64,000 nt of DNA, from positions 62,001-126,000 of the forward strand of contig JAOAPY010000016.1 of NCBI GenBank assembly GCA_025463135.1, in the 5' to 3' direction. Shown in pieces: positions 1 through 7,400 of the stretch. This DNA is from Acidobacteriota bacterium. Its GTDB lineage: Bacteria > Acidobacteriota > Blastocatellia > Pyrinomonadales > Pyrinomonadaceae. How positions within the stretch are numbered: position 1 is the stretch's first letter; every line of letters starts with the position of its first letter. Both the position numbers and the translations under genes were made by a program. Under the pieces are notes generated by a model. It was not told the DNA's origin. It did not search any database and saw only the letters and a program-made list of their open reading frames with translations.

Positions 1-262
1 CGATTATCGTTTGCGCCACGCCAAGTTTGCCGGCGAGCTCGCTGAGCTGCTTGCCGCCGCCATGAACTACACAGATGTGGATGCCGACTTGATAAAGCAG
101 GGCGAGTTCCTCGGCCAGAGAGTTGAGGTTCTCGCGGTCTTCGGTAACTTTGCCGGAAAGTTTGACGACAAACGTCTGACCCTGAAAGCGCTGAATATAG
201 GGTAACGCTTCGCGCAAAAGATCGAGGCGCAATTGATCGCCGACTTCGTTGGTGTTGGTCAT
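1..262 (-). CDS. argB: Acetylglutamate kinase, N-terminal part (cut by window edge)
   Basis: Partial gene: about 87 N-terminal codons are visible from an ATG at 262-260 and the rest lies before position 1. ArgB phosphorylates N-acyl-glutamate in the second step of arginine synthesis. The visible part has the amino-acid-kinase pattern: a strand with VVKLSGK around residues 31-37, then the nucleotide-binding glycine loop VVHGGGKQ around residues 67-74. It lies 121 bases downstream of argF' on the same strand, at the end of the arg gene run. The KLSG and GGGKQ wording differs from the common KxGG and HGGG(P) forms, so this may be the branch that some bacteria fuse to an acetyltransferase domain. 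That cannot be decided here because the C-terminus is missing. Confidence 0.85.
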   Translation of the reverse strand, partial: MTNTNEVGDQLRLDLLREALPYIQRFQGQTFVVKLSGKVTEDRENLNSLAEELALLYQVGIHICVVHGGGKQLSELAGKLGVAQTII

Positions 263-280
263 CTTTTTGTTAGCCCTACA

Positions 281-367
281 GAGGGTTCCCGCAAAGGTGC
301 AAAGGAAGAAATTTCAACTGGATTGCTTTTCCATGTCCCTTTGCAGCTTTGAGCCTTTGCGGGAACG
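281..367. repeat. Intergenic inverted repeat of TTTGCGGG-type words
   Basis: The argF'-argB spacer holds an imperfect inverted repeat. GGTTCCCGCAAAGG with AGGTGCAAAGG on the left faces CCTTTGCAGC and GCCTTTGCGGGAAC on the right. The same words recur near 5965-6010 and 42226-42298. It could fold in the mRNA between the two genes. No coding potential is seen. Confidence 0.6.
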
Positions 368-383
368 TCTTCCGTTTGTGAAA

Positions 384-1391
384 CTACCCTCTCACCAATC
401 TCGCCATGATCGCCTTTTGCACGTGCAAGCGGTTCTCGGCTTCATCGATCACCACCGATTGCGGCGAGTCGATGACGCCGTCCGTTACGATCACGTTGCG
501 TCGCACGGGCAAACAGTGCATGAAGATCGCATTGTTGGTGCGCGCCATCTTTGGTTCATCGACGATCCATTTGTCGCGGTACTGCGCCCGCGCGGCAATG
601 TCGGCTGCGGCGTCGCCGTAAAAATTCTTACTTCCCCAGCTCTTGGCATAGATAACCTCGGCGTCCGCGAAAGCCTCATCAATGTCGTTTGTAAGATTGA
701 TGCTGCCTCCTGCTTGTGCCGCCTGTTTTCTAATCTCAGCCAATAGATCATCATCCAGGTCATAGCCTGCTGGATGCGCAATGGTAACTTCATGCGCCAT
801 TTGGGCGGCCGCCAATGCAAAACTGTTGGGGACGGCCATCGGCAGCGGCTTTGGATGCCACGCCCAGATCAACACCACGCGTTTGGGTTCCGACCCAAGT
901 TTTTCGCGAATGGTCATCATGTCGGCCAGGGCCTGACAGGGGTGATGCATCGCGGATTCCAGATTGATTACCGGCACCCCGGCATACTTCGCAAAAGCTT
1001 TCAATATTGGATCGGTTCGTTCTTCATCCCAGTTTTTCAGCGCTGCGAAGGTGCGCACCCCAATCGCCGAGCAATAGCGACCAAGCACGCGTACGAATTC
1101 CGCTATGTGTTCCGTCTTATCCGTGTCCATCACCGCGCCCTCGCGATGTTCGAGCGTCCAGCTGCTGCCGCCCGGTTCCAACACCACTGGGTTGCCGCCC
1201 ATTTCGTAAATGCCCACCTGCATAGATGCCCGCGTACGCAAGCTGGGATTGAAAAACACCAGGGCCACGGAACGACCCGCGAGTGGCCGCGCCGGATTTA
1301 TACTGTGCTTGAATTGCACGGCTGAATCGAGCAGAGCAGTTAGCTCGTTCGTGGTCCAATCAGCGGTGCTTAGAAAATCTCGGGGCGTCAT
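384..1391 (-). CDS. argF': N-acyl-L-ornithine carbamoyltransferase (ArgF' type)
   Basis: 335 aa. Transfers the carbamoyl group of carbamoyl phosphate to an N-acylated ornithine, giving N-acyl-citrulline; this is the route known from Xanthomonas (acetyl) and Bacteroides (succinyl). Visible signatures are the carbamoyl-phosphate loop FFNPSLRTRAS (residues 46-56), W78 in GGSSWTLE, the HPCQALADM block, the WAWHPKPLPMAVPNSFA loop, and HCLPVRRN near the C-terminus. Overall it resembles Xanthomonas AOTCase and Bacteroides SOTCase much more than ordinary OTCase. The residue known to discriminate between the two acyl groups (Glu92 in Xanthomonas, Pro90 in Bacteroides) aligns with Thr93 here, in TDKTEHIAE, so acyl specificity is uncertain. 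Isoleucine replaces the lysine of Xanthomonas in RRNVKATD (RRNVIVTD here), as in Bacteroides. The start overlaps the upstream gene by ATGA, which implies translational coupling. Confidence 0.93.
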   Translation of the reverse strand: MTPRDFLSTADWTTNELTALLDSAVQFKHSINPARPLAGRSVALVFFNPSLRTRASMQVGIYEMGGNPVVLEPGGSSWTLEHREGAVMDTDKTEHIAEFVRVLGRYCSAIGVRTFAALKNWDEERTDPILKAFAKYAGVPVINLESAMHHPCQALADMMTIREKLGSEPKRVVLIWAWHPKPLPMAVPNSFALAAAQMAHEVTIAHPAGYDLDDDLLAEIRKQAAQAGGSINLTNDIDEAFADAEVIYAKSWGSKNFYGDAAADIAARAQYRDKWIVDEPKMARTNNAIFMHCLPVRRNVIVTDGVIDSPQSVVIDEAENRLHVQKAIMARLVRG

Positions 1392-1663
1392 TGGTTAGCC
1401 GCTCGATCGCTACTCGGTCCCTTCGTCGTTAGAAACTTGATCAAACCAAACAAACTTATCAACAGCCAGAACGACTCGACCAGAAATGCGGACAGATTAA
1501 AACTGTACACGAGCGAAATGAGCACCAGCAAAGCGCCGATGGCATTGGTTAACGAATAGCTCAAATCGTTGATGCGCAGCTTACCGAGTTGCAACAGCAA
1601 GTAGGACAACACCATCATCGCTACACCGACGTTACCCGTCAGATCGTACCAGCCGTATTTCAC
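1388..1663 (-). CDS. Small membrane protein, CBU_0592-like family
   Basis: 91 aa with three predicted membrane segments (about residues 10-27, 38-56 and 60-78). Motifs WYDLTGNVGVAMMVLSYLLLQ, LSYSLTNAIGALL and YSFNLSAFLVESFWLLISL match the small CBU_0592-type membrane proteins, whose function is unknown. It sits in the arg run and its TGA stop overlaps the argF' ATG, so the two are probably co-translated. Whether it has anything to do with arginine is not known. Confidence 0.8.
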   Translation of the reverse strand: MKYGWYDLTGNVGVAMMVLSYLLLQLGKLRINDLSYSLTNAIGALLVLISLVYSFNLSAFLVESFWLLISLFGLIKFLTTKGPSSDRAANQ

Positions 1664-1734
1664 TTGCCCCTCACTTAGTGTCTTGTTCCCAAAGTTCTCA
1701 AATTCCTTGTTACAAGAATTTTAGAAACGCGATA

Positions 1735-3141
1735 CTAGTCGCTGCCTGTTTCGCCCCGTCTGAGCCCGAACATTCGGTAGTCTTTTTTCTCAATCGCCGC
1801 TTTGGGCAGGTCGCGATTCAAATAAAGCGACCGGCTCTTGAAATTGTCATACGCCAGGCCGGCGCTAAAAATTATTCCGCAGATCAGAAACAGAGCCGCT
1901 AGTGTCTGCCAGCGCCGGCTGCGGGCCAGGAAATCGTTCCAACAGTATAGGCTGTATAACATCACCAACGGAAAAACCACGTAGAGAGTGTGTGAGAGTG
2001 GCGCCTTCATCGAGAAAGCGTAGCCGACGTAAAGCAACACGACAGTTGCCAGGGTCAGGTATTTAATTGCTTGCCAATCAGAACGCGAGTGGCTCTTCTT
2101 AAACCATAAAATCACCATAGCGATCGGCTGAACGATGCCGGCGATCCCGAGGAAGAGGATGATCGGAATCAGCCACCAATAGTGCTTCATGAACTCCAGA
2201 CGCGACAGCGTGTTGCCGCCCAGGAAGCGAGCCATTTCGTAGCTGGCGAGTGAAAGAAAGCGACCAAGAATGCCTTCCGCCAAATTCCACTGGGTTAACA
2301 AGTTTGCACCGTTAAAGCGAACAACTTCCCCGGTGCGGCCGGAACCAGCGGCAAAGCCATACTTGATGTAAGTAGGCAGCACAAAACTAAACGTGAGCGC
2401 GGCGCCGGCTGCCGACCAGGCCACGGACCTGACCACGGCTCGGCCCTGCTCGCGATACTGAAAATAAAGCGAAGCCAACAGGTAAGGCAGAAGGATTACC
2501 CAGGACATGTGAAACTGCATGATCCAGCAAAGGGCAAACCCCATCATGAAATTGGCCCAGTGCCGCGGTATCAGCTTGAGGCTCGTTCGCGGAAAAGTTT
2601 CCAGCACGCCCACAAAGAAAATAATGCTCCCCGCCAGGACGTACGAGGGATTATAGATGTGTGTAGATAAATTCAGAGTCCACGGCGCCGTCAGCAGCCA
2701 GGTCCATATGAACCAGCGCGGCATGTCGGGGAGGCGTTTGCTGCAGTACCAGGCAAAGAAACAAAGCGCTGCAAAAGAGATGATGTTCAGCAGCACAAAG
2801 GGCACCTCGGGAACCGGTAATACATAAAAAGGAAGGCCCACCAGCAATCCCTGCAGTGCGCCGGGAATGTGTATCGAGTTCGTTACGTCCGGACCGAAGT
2901 AGGGCCATTGACCAGTCGCATAAAATTTCAAACCAATTAAGTAGATCTGCTTTTCATCCTCAAACCAGAATTCCGAACACAGTCCGAAAAGGAGCCGAAA
3001 GAGAAACGCCAGGACCAGCAGTGAGGCAACACCAGCGCGACCTTTGAGTATTTGCGGAATTTTGAGCAAAGCGATGTTTTGAGAATCAGGAGCGGTGCGG
3101 CAGATGCGGTAATGGGTCAGTTTGATGTCCGACAAGCTCAA
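1735..3141 (-). CDS. Multi-pass membrane glycosyltransferase-like protein (GT-C fold)
   Basis: Up to 468 aa, with about ten or more hydrophobic segments. After the first membrane segment (RAGVASLLVLAFLFRLLFG) comes a loop with acidic residues, FWFEDEKQIYLIGLKFYATG. This is the arrangement of GT-C enzymes of the ArnT / dolichyl-phosphate-mannose type, where an acidic pair in the first loop is catalytic. It would use a lipid-linked sugar on the outer face of the inner membrane; acceptor and sugar are unknown. The longest reading starts at a TTG lying inside a palindromic repeat (3126-3184), so the true start is probably an internal TTG or GTG. It lies between argD and the small membrane gene on the same strand. 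It has no evident arginine role and may simply be an insertion in the run. Confidence 0.7.
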   Translation of the reverse strand: MSLSDIKLTHYRICRTAPDSQNIALLKIPQILKGRAGVASLLVLAFLFRLLFGLCSEFWFEDEKQIYLIGLKFYATGQWPYFGPDVTNSIHIPGALQGLLVGLPFYVLPVPEVPFVLLNIISFAALCFFAWYCSKRLPDMPRWFIWTWLLTAPWTLNLSTHIYNPSYVLAGSIIFFVGVLETFPRTSLKLIPRHWANFMMGFALCWIMQFHMSWVILLPYLLASLYFQYREQGRAVVRSVAWSAAGAALTFSFVLPTYIKYGFAAGSGRTGEVVRFNGANLLTQWNLAEGILGRFLSLASYEMARFLGGNTLSRLEFMKHYWWLIPIILFLGIAGIVQPIAMVILWFKKSHSRSDWQAIKYLTLATVVLLYVGYAFSMKAPLSHTLYVVFPLVMLYSLYCWNDFLARSRRWQTLAALFLICGIIFSAGLAYDNFKSRSLYLNRDLPKAAIEKKDYRMFGLRRGETGSD

Positions 3142-3184
3142 TTAGCTTGTCGTAACGCTGCGACAAACTAAAGTTTGTCGGACA
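3126..3184. repeat. Double-hairpin palindromic element (CGACAA type)
   Basis: The outer inverted repeat TGTCCGACAA...TTGTCGGACA encloses two smaller hairpins, CGACAAGCTcaattAGCTTGTCG and CGACAAACTaaAGTTTGTCG. The form is REP-like. It lies between argD and the glycosyltransferase gene and covers the longest possible start of the latter. Confidence 0.75.
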
Positions 3185-3257
3185 TTTGCCGTTCCTGACC
3201 ACTACCATCCGGTCACAACCGCTTCCGGTTCCTGTAATGCGTTGGCCATTGCCGGCA

Positions 3258-4451
3258 TTATTGTTTTAGCGCGTCGCTCAACGCATCAACAAACAAGTCT
3301 ACCTCTTCACGTTTTAGACAAAGCGGAGGCAGCAAACGCAGCACTCTTTGATCGCTGGAGGTTCCAGTGATGATGTGTCTATCGAGCAGCGCCTTATGGA
3401 TCGGCGCCGCCTTGTCGGAAAATTCAAGTCCGAGCAGAAAACCTAGACCACGAACACTCACCACTTGCTCAATTTCTTTCAGACGCTCGCGCAAATGAGC
3501 TCCGACTTCCTTCACATTCGCGAGCATCCCGTCATTTTCGATTGCTTCAAGCGTAGCCGTGACCGCCGCCATCGCAATCATGCCGCCGCCAAAAGTTGTT
3601 CCCAGATCATTCTCTTTGATATGCGCGGCAATCTTCTCCGTGACCAAACATGCGCCAACCGGAATCCCGCTGCCCAACGCCTTTGCCAGCGTGATGATGT
3701 CCGGAACAACCTGCGCGCCCGCGGCACAGCCTGCAAAGAACCAGTCGCCCGTGCGACCTATTCCCGTTTGCACCTCGTCATAGATCAGGACGATGTCACG
3801 TTCATCGCAAAGCGTGCGCAATTCGCTATGGAACGCCGGTGTAGCCTGACGCACACCGGCCATCGATTGGATCGGCTCAAGCATAATGGCGGCCACTGTG
3901 TCATCCGCGACTGAGCGCACCGATTCGATATCGCCGAATTCGGCTTGCAGATGACCCGGCACATTTGGTTTGCCGATCTCGCGATACCTGCCGAGAAACG
4001 TGGCGCTGATTGCATCGGCGGTGCGGCCGTGAAAGCCGCCTGAAAAAGTGATGATGTTCGTGCGGCCGGTTGCCATGCGCGCCATACGCATGGCGTTCTC
4101 ATTCGCCTCGGTCCCGGAGTTGCAAAAGAAAGCCTTTGTCAGCGACTCGGGCGCAAGCGAAACCAACTTTTCCGCGGCGCGCGCTCTTGCATCGGAATAA
4201 ACCAGGTTCGAATAGAAAAGCAGTTTCTCTGCCTGCTCGCGAATAGCCCGGACCACGTGCGAGTGTGAATGGCCGGTCCCGGCGACCGCGTGGCCGCCAT
4301 ACAAATCGAGATATTTCTCGCCGTCGTTGGTGTAAAGCCAGACGCCCTCGCCCCGTTCAGCGACAATCGGCATCTTCTTATAAGTAGCGAGTTGATAGCG
4401 TTCTTCACGCTCAGCTACATCAGCGAAAGTGTTTCCGTCCTCGGGTGTCAT
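3258..4451 (-). CDS. argD: Acetylornithine (or succinylornithine) aminotransferase
   Basis: 397 aa, the usual length of class-III PLP aminotransferases. Converts N-acyl-glutamate semialdehyde and glutamate to N-acyl-ornithine and 2-oxoglutarate. Seen: GHAVAGTGHSHSHVV near residues 53-66, the phosphate-binding NSGTEANENAMRMAR (111-125), the SGGFHGRT motif (137-144), the cofactor aspartate in YDEVQTGIGRTG (around 224-235), and the Schiff-base lysine K257 in ITLAKALGSGIP. Its ATG overlaps the TGA of the upstream tRNA-binding-domain gene by four bases, so translation is probably coupled. Because the downstream carbamoyltransferase is of the acyl type, its substrate should carry the same acyl group. 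Confidence 0.95.
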   Translation of the reverse strand: MTPEDGNTFADVAEREERYQLATYKKMPIVAERGEGVWLYTNDGEKYLDLYGGHAVAGTGHSHSHVVRAIREQAEKLLFYSNLVYSDARARAAEKLVSLAPESLTKAFFCNSGTEANENAMRMARMATGRTNIITFSGGFHGRTADAISATFLGRYREIGKPNVPGHLQAEFGDIESVRSVADDTVAAIMLEPIQSMAGVRQATPAFHSELRTLCDERDIVLIYDEVQTGIGRTGDWFFAGCAAGAQVVPDIITLAKALGSGIPVGACLVTEKIAAHIKENDLGTTFGGGMIAMAAVTATLEAIENDGMLANVKEVGAHLRERLKEIEQVVSVRGLGFLLGLEFSDKAAPIHKALLDRHIITGTSSDQRVLRLLPPLCLKREEVDLFVDALSDALKQ

Positions 4452-4807
4452 CCGGCTCTCGTTCCGTCGGGAATCTGTTTTTCAGGTACAGCCAATACCG
4501 GCGTCAAACCATCGGCATAACCAATGTCGAACAACATGCCTTCAGAGATCTGGCCCAACATCTTTCGCGGCGGCAGGTTGACCACAAACAACGCCTGCTT
4601 GCCTTCGATCTCTTTCGGGTTTTCGCGCTCCTGCTTCATACCGGCGAGAATGGTCCGCCGATGATCGCCAAAGGACACGGTCAGCTTAAGTAGCTTGTCC
4701 GAACCGCTGACCGCCTCAACGGAAATGATCGTGCCGACGCGAATGTCGATCTGTTCGAGATCCGCCAGTGATATGGTTGGCTTTATTGGCACTGGTGTGA
4801 AATTCAT
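4448..4807 (-). CDS. tRNA-binding domain protein (CsaA / MetRS C-terminal type)
   Basis: 119 aa. The whole protein is one OB-fold tRNA-binding domain. Seen: LADLEQIDIRVGTIISVEAV, then SDKLLKLTVSFGD, RTILAGMKQ, and FVVNLPPRKMLGQISEGML, which are the classic blocks shared by CsaA, Trbp111 and the C-terminal domain of methionyl-tRNA synthetase. Such stand-alone proteins bind tRNA structure or act as export chaperones. It lies between argC and argD, overlapping argD by four bases. The placement in an arginine run is odd, and nothing in the sequence shows an amino-acid-specific role. Confidence 0.88.
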   Translation of the reverse strand: MNFTPVPIKPTISLADLEQIDIRVGTIISVEAVSGSDKLLKLTVSFGDHRRTILAGMKQERENPKEIEGKQALFVVNLPPRKMLGQISEGMLFDIGYADGLTPVLAVPEKQIPDGTRAG

Positions 4808-4818
4808 TACCTGGTGAT

Positions 4819-4894
4819 GTAGGGGCGGACGCGTGTGTCCGCCCGGCGGCTTTTGTTTGCAACGTCCAGGGCGGACACATTGGTCCGCCCCTAC
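4819..4894. repeat. Paired GGGGCGGAC hairpins between csaA-like gene and argC
   Basis: GTAGGGGCGGACgcgtgTGTCCGCCC faces GGGCGGACACattgGTCCGCCCCTAC. Each half forms its own hairpin and the two halves are also complementary. It fills the argC to csaA-like spacer and looks like a REP-type element, possibly transcribed as an mRNA stem. Confidence 0.75.
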
Positions 4895-4898
4895 GAAA

Positions 4899-5936
4899 CT
4901 ACGGGTTACTTCCCGCCAGCATCAATCCAAGTTTTTCATCCAGCCCGAACATCAAATTCATATTCTGCACTGCCTGGCCCGCCGCTCCCTTGACCAGGTT
5001 GTCGATGGCCGAGAAGACCACCAACTCGCGGCGGCGAACCGCAAACCCGAGGTCACAAAAGTTCGTCGTCTTGACCCAGTTAATGTCGGGCGATCCTTTG
5101 ACCAGCCGCACAAAAAAAGCATCGCGATAAAACTCTCGAAAGAGTTCTCGTATTTCTTCTTCCGCCAGCGCGGTTTTCATTTCCAAATAAATTGACGAAA
5201 AAATTCCGCGGGCCACGGGCAGGGAATGCGTCATGAAGATCAGCTCGCTGGTCCAATCGCCCACGGCCGACAATTCCTGTTCGATCTCCGGCAGGTGCTG
5301 GTGCGTGAAGGGCTTGTAGGCATAAAACGAATTGCTGCGCTGCGGATGGTGGGTGTTCGCAGCGGCCTTTGCTCCAGATCCGGAGGAGCCGGTTTTTGCA
5401 TCCACAATCACGCGGCCGGTAATTAGTTTGCCGGCCACCAGGGGCGCCAGGCCTAACAGCGTGGCCGTGGCAAAGCAACCCGGATTCGCGATCAAACGCG
5501 CCTGCTTGATGGCTTCACGATTGGTTTCGGTAAGACCATAAACGAACTCTGCCTGCGCCTCCATTGCGGTATGCGCGCGATCATAGTGTTCTTCAAACAC
5601 TGACTTGTCGCGCAAGCGAAAGTCGCCGGAAAGGTCTATGACTTTCAGCGTATTCGGCAGTCGCGGCACAATCTCCATGGCCTGCCCATGTGGCAGGGCC
5701 AGGAAGACGCAAGCGAGATCTTGCGCTCGCTCGAGTTGTTCCGCTCCAGAAATGAAATGCAGATCCGTCAGGCCACTAAGATTTCGATGCACTTCGCCCA
5801 CGGCTTTGCCGGCATGTTCATTGGCTGTGACGAAAACGATCTCCACGTGCGGATGAAACAGCAGGATGCGCAGTAACTCTGAGCCGCCATAGCCCGAGCC
5901 GCCAAAAATGCCGATTTTAATTTTCTCGCCGGTCAT
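4899..5936 (-). CDS. argC: N-acetyl-gamma-glutamyl-phosphate reductase
   Basis: 345 aa. NADPH-dependent reduction of N-acyl-glutamyl phosphate to the semialdehyde. The N-terminal Rossmann motif GIFGGSGYGGSELLRIL (residues 9-25) is clear. The catalytic cysteine is C154 in ANPGCFATATLLGL. GSSGSGAKAAANTHH and KPFTHQHLPEIEQEL are the substrate-side blocks, the latter with the conserved histidine. The NPGCFAT wording, rather than NPGCYPT, resembles my recollection of ArgC from organisms that use acyl-ornithine carbamoyltransferases, which fits argF' here. Confidence 0.95.
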   Translation of the reverse strand: MTGEKIKIGIFGGSGYGGSELLRILLFHPHVEIVFVTANEHAGKAVGEVHRNLSGLTDLHFISGAEQLERAQDLACVFLALPHGQAMEIVPRLPNTLKVIDLSGDFRLRDKSVFEEHYDRAHTAMEAQAEFVYGLTETNREAIKQARLIANPGCFATATLLGLAPLVAGKLITGRVIVDAKTGSSGSGAKAAANTHHPQRSNSFYAYKPFTHQHLPEIEQELSAVGDWTSELIFMTHSLPVARGIFSSIYLEMKTALAEEEIRELFREFYRDAFFVRLVKGSPDINWVKTTNFCDLGFAVRRRELVVFSAIDNLVKGAAGQAVQNMNLMFGLDEKLGLMLAGSNP

Positions 5937-6053
5937 AATTGATTATTTCTCGGCAGCTTCGCGCCTTGCGGGAAAAATATGTCCCGCCAAAGTGCAAAGA
6001 CGCAAAGTCAAGACGAATGCACACTTATCTACAGTTCATGCTAAGTTACAATC

Positions 6054-6097
6054 CCAAATCAATCGCGCCCAAATCAATCGCGCCCAAATCAATCGCG
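6054..6097. repeat. 15-bp tandem repeat, three copies
   Basis: Three head-to-tail copies of CCAAATCAATCGCGC, the third with one changed base. They lie directly upstream of the 48-aa membrane protein gene and in the region ahead of argC on the other strand. Possibly replication slippage or a repeated binding site. Confidence 0.85.
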
Positions 6098-6113
6098 AGG
6101 TAACTAAACACCA

Positions 6114-6260
6114 ATGCGCAACGCGTACATTGCTTTTTTTGCTCTCGGTATCGCCTTCATCGCTATCGGGCTCAGCGGCCAGCGGACCTTTATTTACATC
6201 GGTATCGTATTTCTCGTGATTGCCCTCCTGCGTTTCCGCCGCGCCGGCACTAAGAGCTGA
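6114..6260 (+). CDS. 48-aa membrane protein
   Basis: Short reading frame with ATG at 6114 and TGA at 6258. The protein begins MRNAYIAFFALGIAFIAIG and has two hydrophobic stretches (about residues 4-21 and 26-41), with a basic tail RFRRAGTKS. The clear hydrophobic periodicity, a positively charged C-terminus and normal codon use suggest a genuine small membrane protein. It converges on the P-loop gene and overlaps its 3' end by 11 bases. A GAGG lies about 14 bases before the ATG, which is rather far for a ribosome site. Function unknown. Confidence 0.6.
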   Translation: MRNAYIAFFALGIAFIAIGLSGQRTFIYIGIVFLVIALLRFRRAGTKS

Positions 6261-7311
6261 CCATCACACAAACAGCGTCCACCTTCGACCTGATGAGCGC
6301 AAAGAGTCGTGCGCCATCGCGGCGTGCGTTTGCGGCCGGAACTCCAAACTCTTTTTCAATATAATCCTCGCCCATCTGTGAATCTGTAACTGAACCCGCA
6401 ACCATATCGATTTCGATGCCCCGGCGACGAAACAACTCGATGCCGCCCCAGGCGCCGACATAGTCCGAAGCACAAAAGATGATCGCTGCTGTTGCCTCGC
6501 GCATTTCCTGATCGTCGAACACCGACTCTACTGAATATCCGCCCAGGATCCCGTCACCCATTTCAATCACAATGAAATCGGGTGCGCTCTCGTTAAGCCG
6601 GGCAATAACCGCTTTGGCAATGGGAGCCAGATCGCCTATGCCCACTGTCGAAGGCAAGCCACAATCGAGAAAACTGGCCGTCGCGATGGCCCCATGATCG
6701 CCCATGTTCAAAGTGTCGCGCAGGCAGGCCACGCCTGAAAGTTTGGCCGCCGCTACTTTCAATCCGGCGCGCGTCGCCTGTTTGATTAATTCAGTGGCCG
6801 CATAAGTCTTGCCGCTGTTCATGCAGGCACCGGCGATAATGACCAGGGGAGCGGTTGCGCCCAGCGTGGCGCGTGGGGTCAAGGCAGAGTCGCCAATGTT
6901 TTGTACGCGCCCTTCTTTATCGCAGACCAGACCGATCACTTCCAGTTTGATGGCATCGCTGAGGCTGGAATGATGGCCGGTGCAGTAGCCAATCACTCCA
7001 CCCATATTCAGCAGATGGAGTTGGTCGCCGCGCCTTACACTCTCAGGCACATCGCCGACAAAGCCTTTTAGTGCGCGTCTGCGTCCCAGCACGCCCAGGA
7101 GGAGATCGCCCGGATTAATTTTGGCGAGTCGACCCGTCGGCAGTTCCAGCATGTTGTAGGTTGCACTGTCAGTCAAAGCGCGCACCGCAACAACGTCGCC
7201 GGCCCGCGGCGCGGCGCAGTCGTCAGTGATCGCGACTGTGCGCGAGAGGTTGAGCGGAGAAGTTGCCGATCCGATTTTGTCCGCTTCGATAATGTGAATA
7301 GATTCTTTCAT
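6250..7311 (-). CDS. P-loop NTPase-like protein of unknown function in the arg run
   Basis: 353 aa from the ATG at 7311. An upstream ATG at 7377 would extend it into a palindromic repeat (7339-7400), so the shorter form is preferred. The N-terminal half is a beta-rich domain with the words AGDVVAVRAL and INPGDLLLGVLGRR. The C-terminal half is a P-loop domain: VIIAGACMNSGKTYAATELI has the Walker A pattern, followed by KVAAAKLSGVA, and FIVIEMGDGILGG occupies the Walker B region. Layout is similar to the DUF1611 and MobB-like groups, but I cannot assign it firmly. It lies between argG and argC on the same strand, suggesting a role linked to arginine or acyl-amino-acid metabolism. Confidence 0.75.
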   Translation of the reverse strand: MKESIHIIEADKIGSATSPLNLSRTVAITDDCAAPRAGDVVAVRALTDSATYNMLELPTGRLAKINPGDLLLGVLGRRRALKGFVGDVPESVRRGDQLHLLNMGGVIGYCTGHHSSLSDAIKLEVIGLVCDKEGRVQNIGDSALTPRATLGATAPLVIIAGACMNSGKTYAATELIKQATRAGLKVAAAKLSGVACLRDTLNMGDHGAIATASFLDCGLPSTVGIGDLAPIAKAVIARLNESAPDFIVIEMGDGILGGYSVESVFDDQEMREATAAIIFCASDYVGAWGGIELFRRRGIEIDMVAGSVTDSQMGEDYIEKEFGVPAANARRDGARLFALIRSKVDAVCVMVSS

Positions 7312-7338
7312 AACTTTCTCAACCCCCACGTTCTTTCC

Positions 7339-7400
7339 GTTTAGAAGGCGGACTTGTCCCCCGGTGTCGGGGCACAAGTGCCCAAGTGCCCCTGCTAAAC
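7339..7400. repeat. GTTTAG/CTAAAC-bounded palindromic element, copy 1
   Basis: Begins GTTTAGAAGGCGGACTTGTC and ends CCCCTGCTAAAC, with GGGGCAC in the middle. A sister copy with the same ends lies at 48221-48273. The TAG stop of argG (7397-7395, minus strand) is part of the element end. Confidence 0.75.

Noticed and set aside
249-746. 165-codon plus-strand frame over the argF' end
   Set aside because: It is the antisense shadow of argF' and its spacer; no family words, and argF' is certain.
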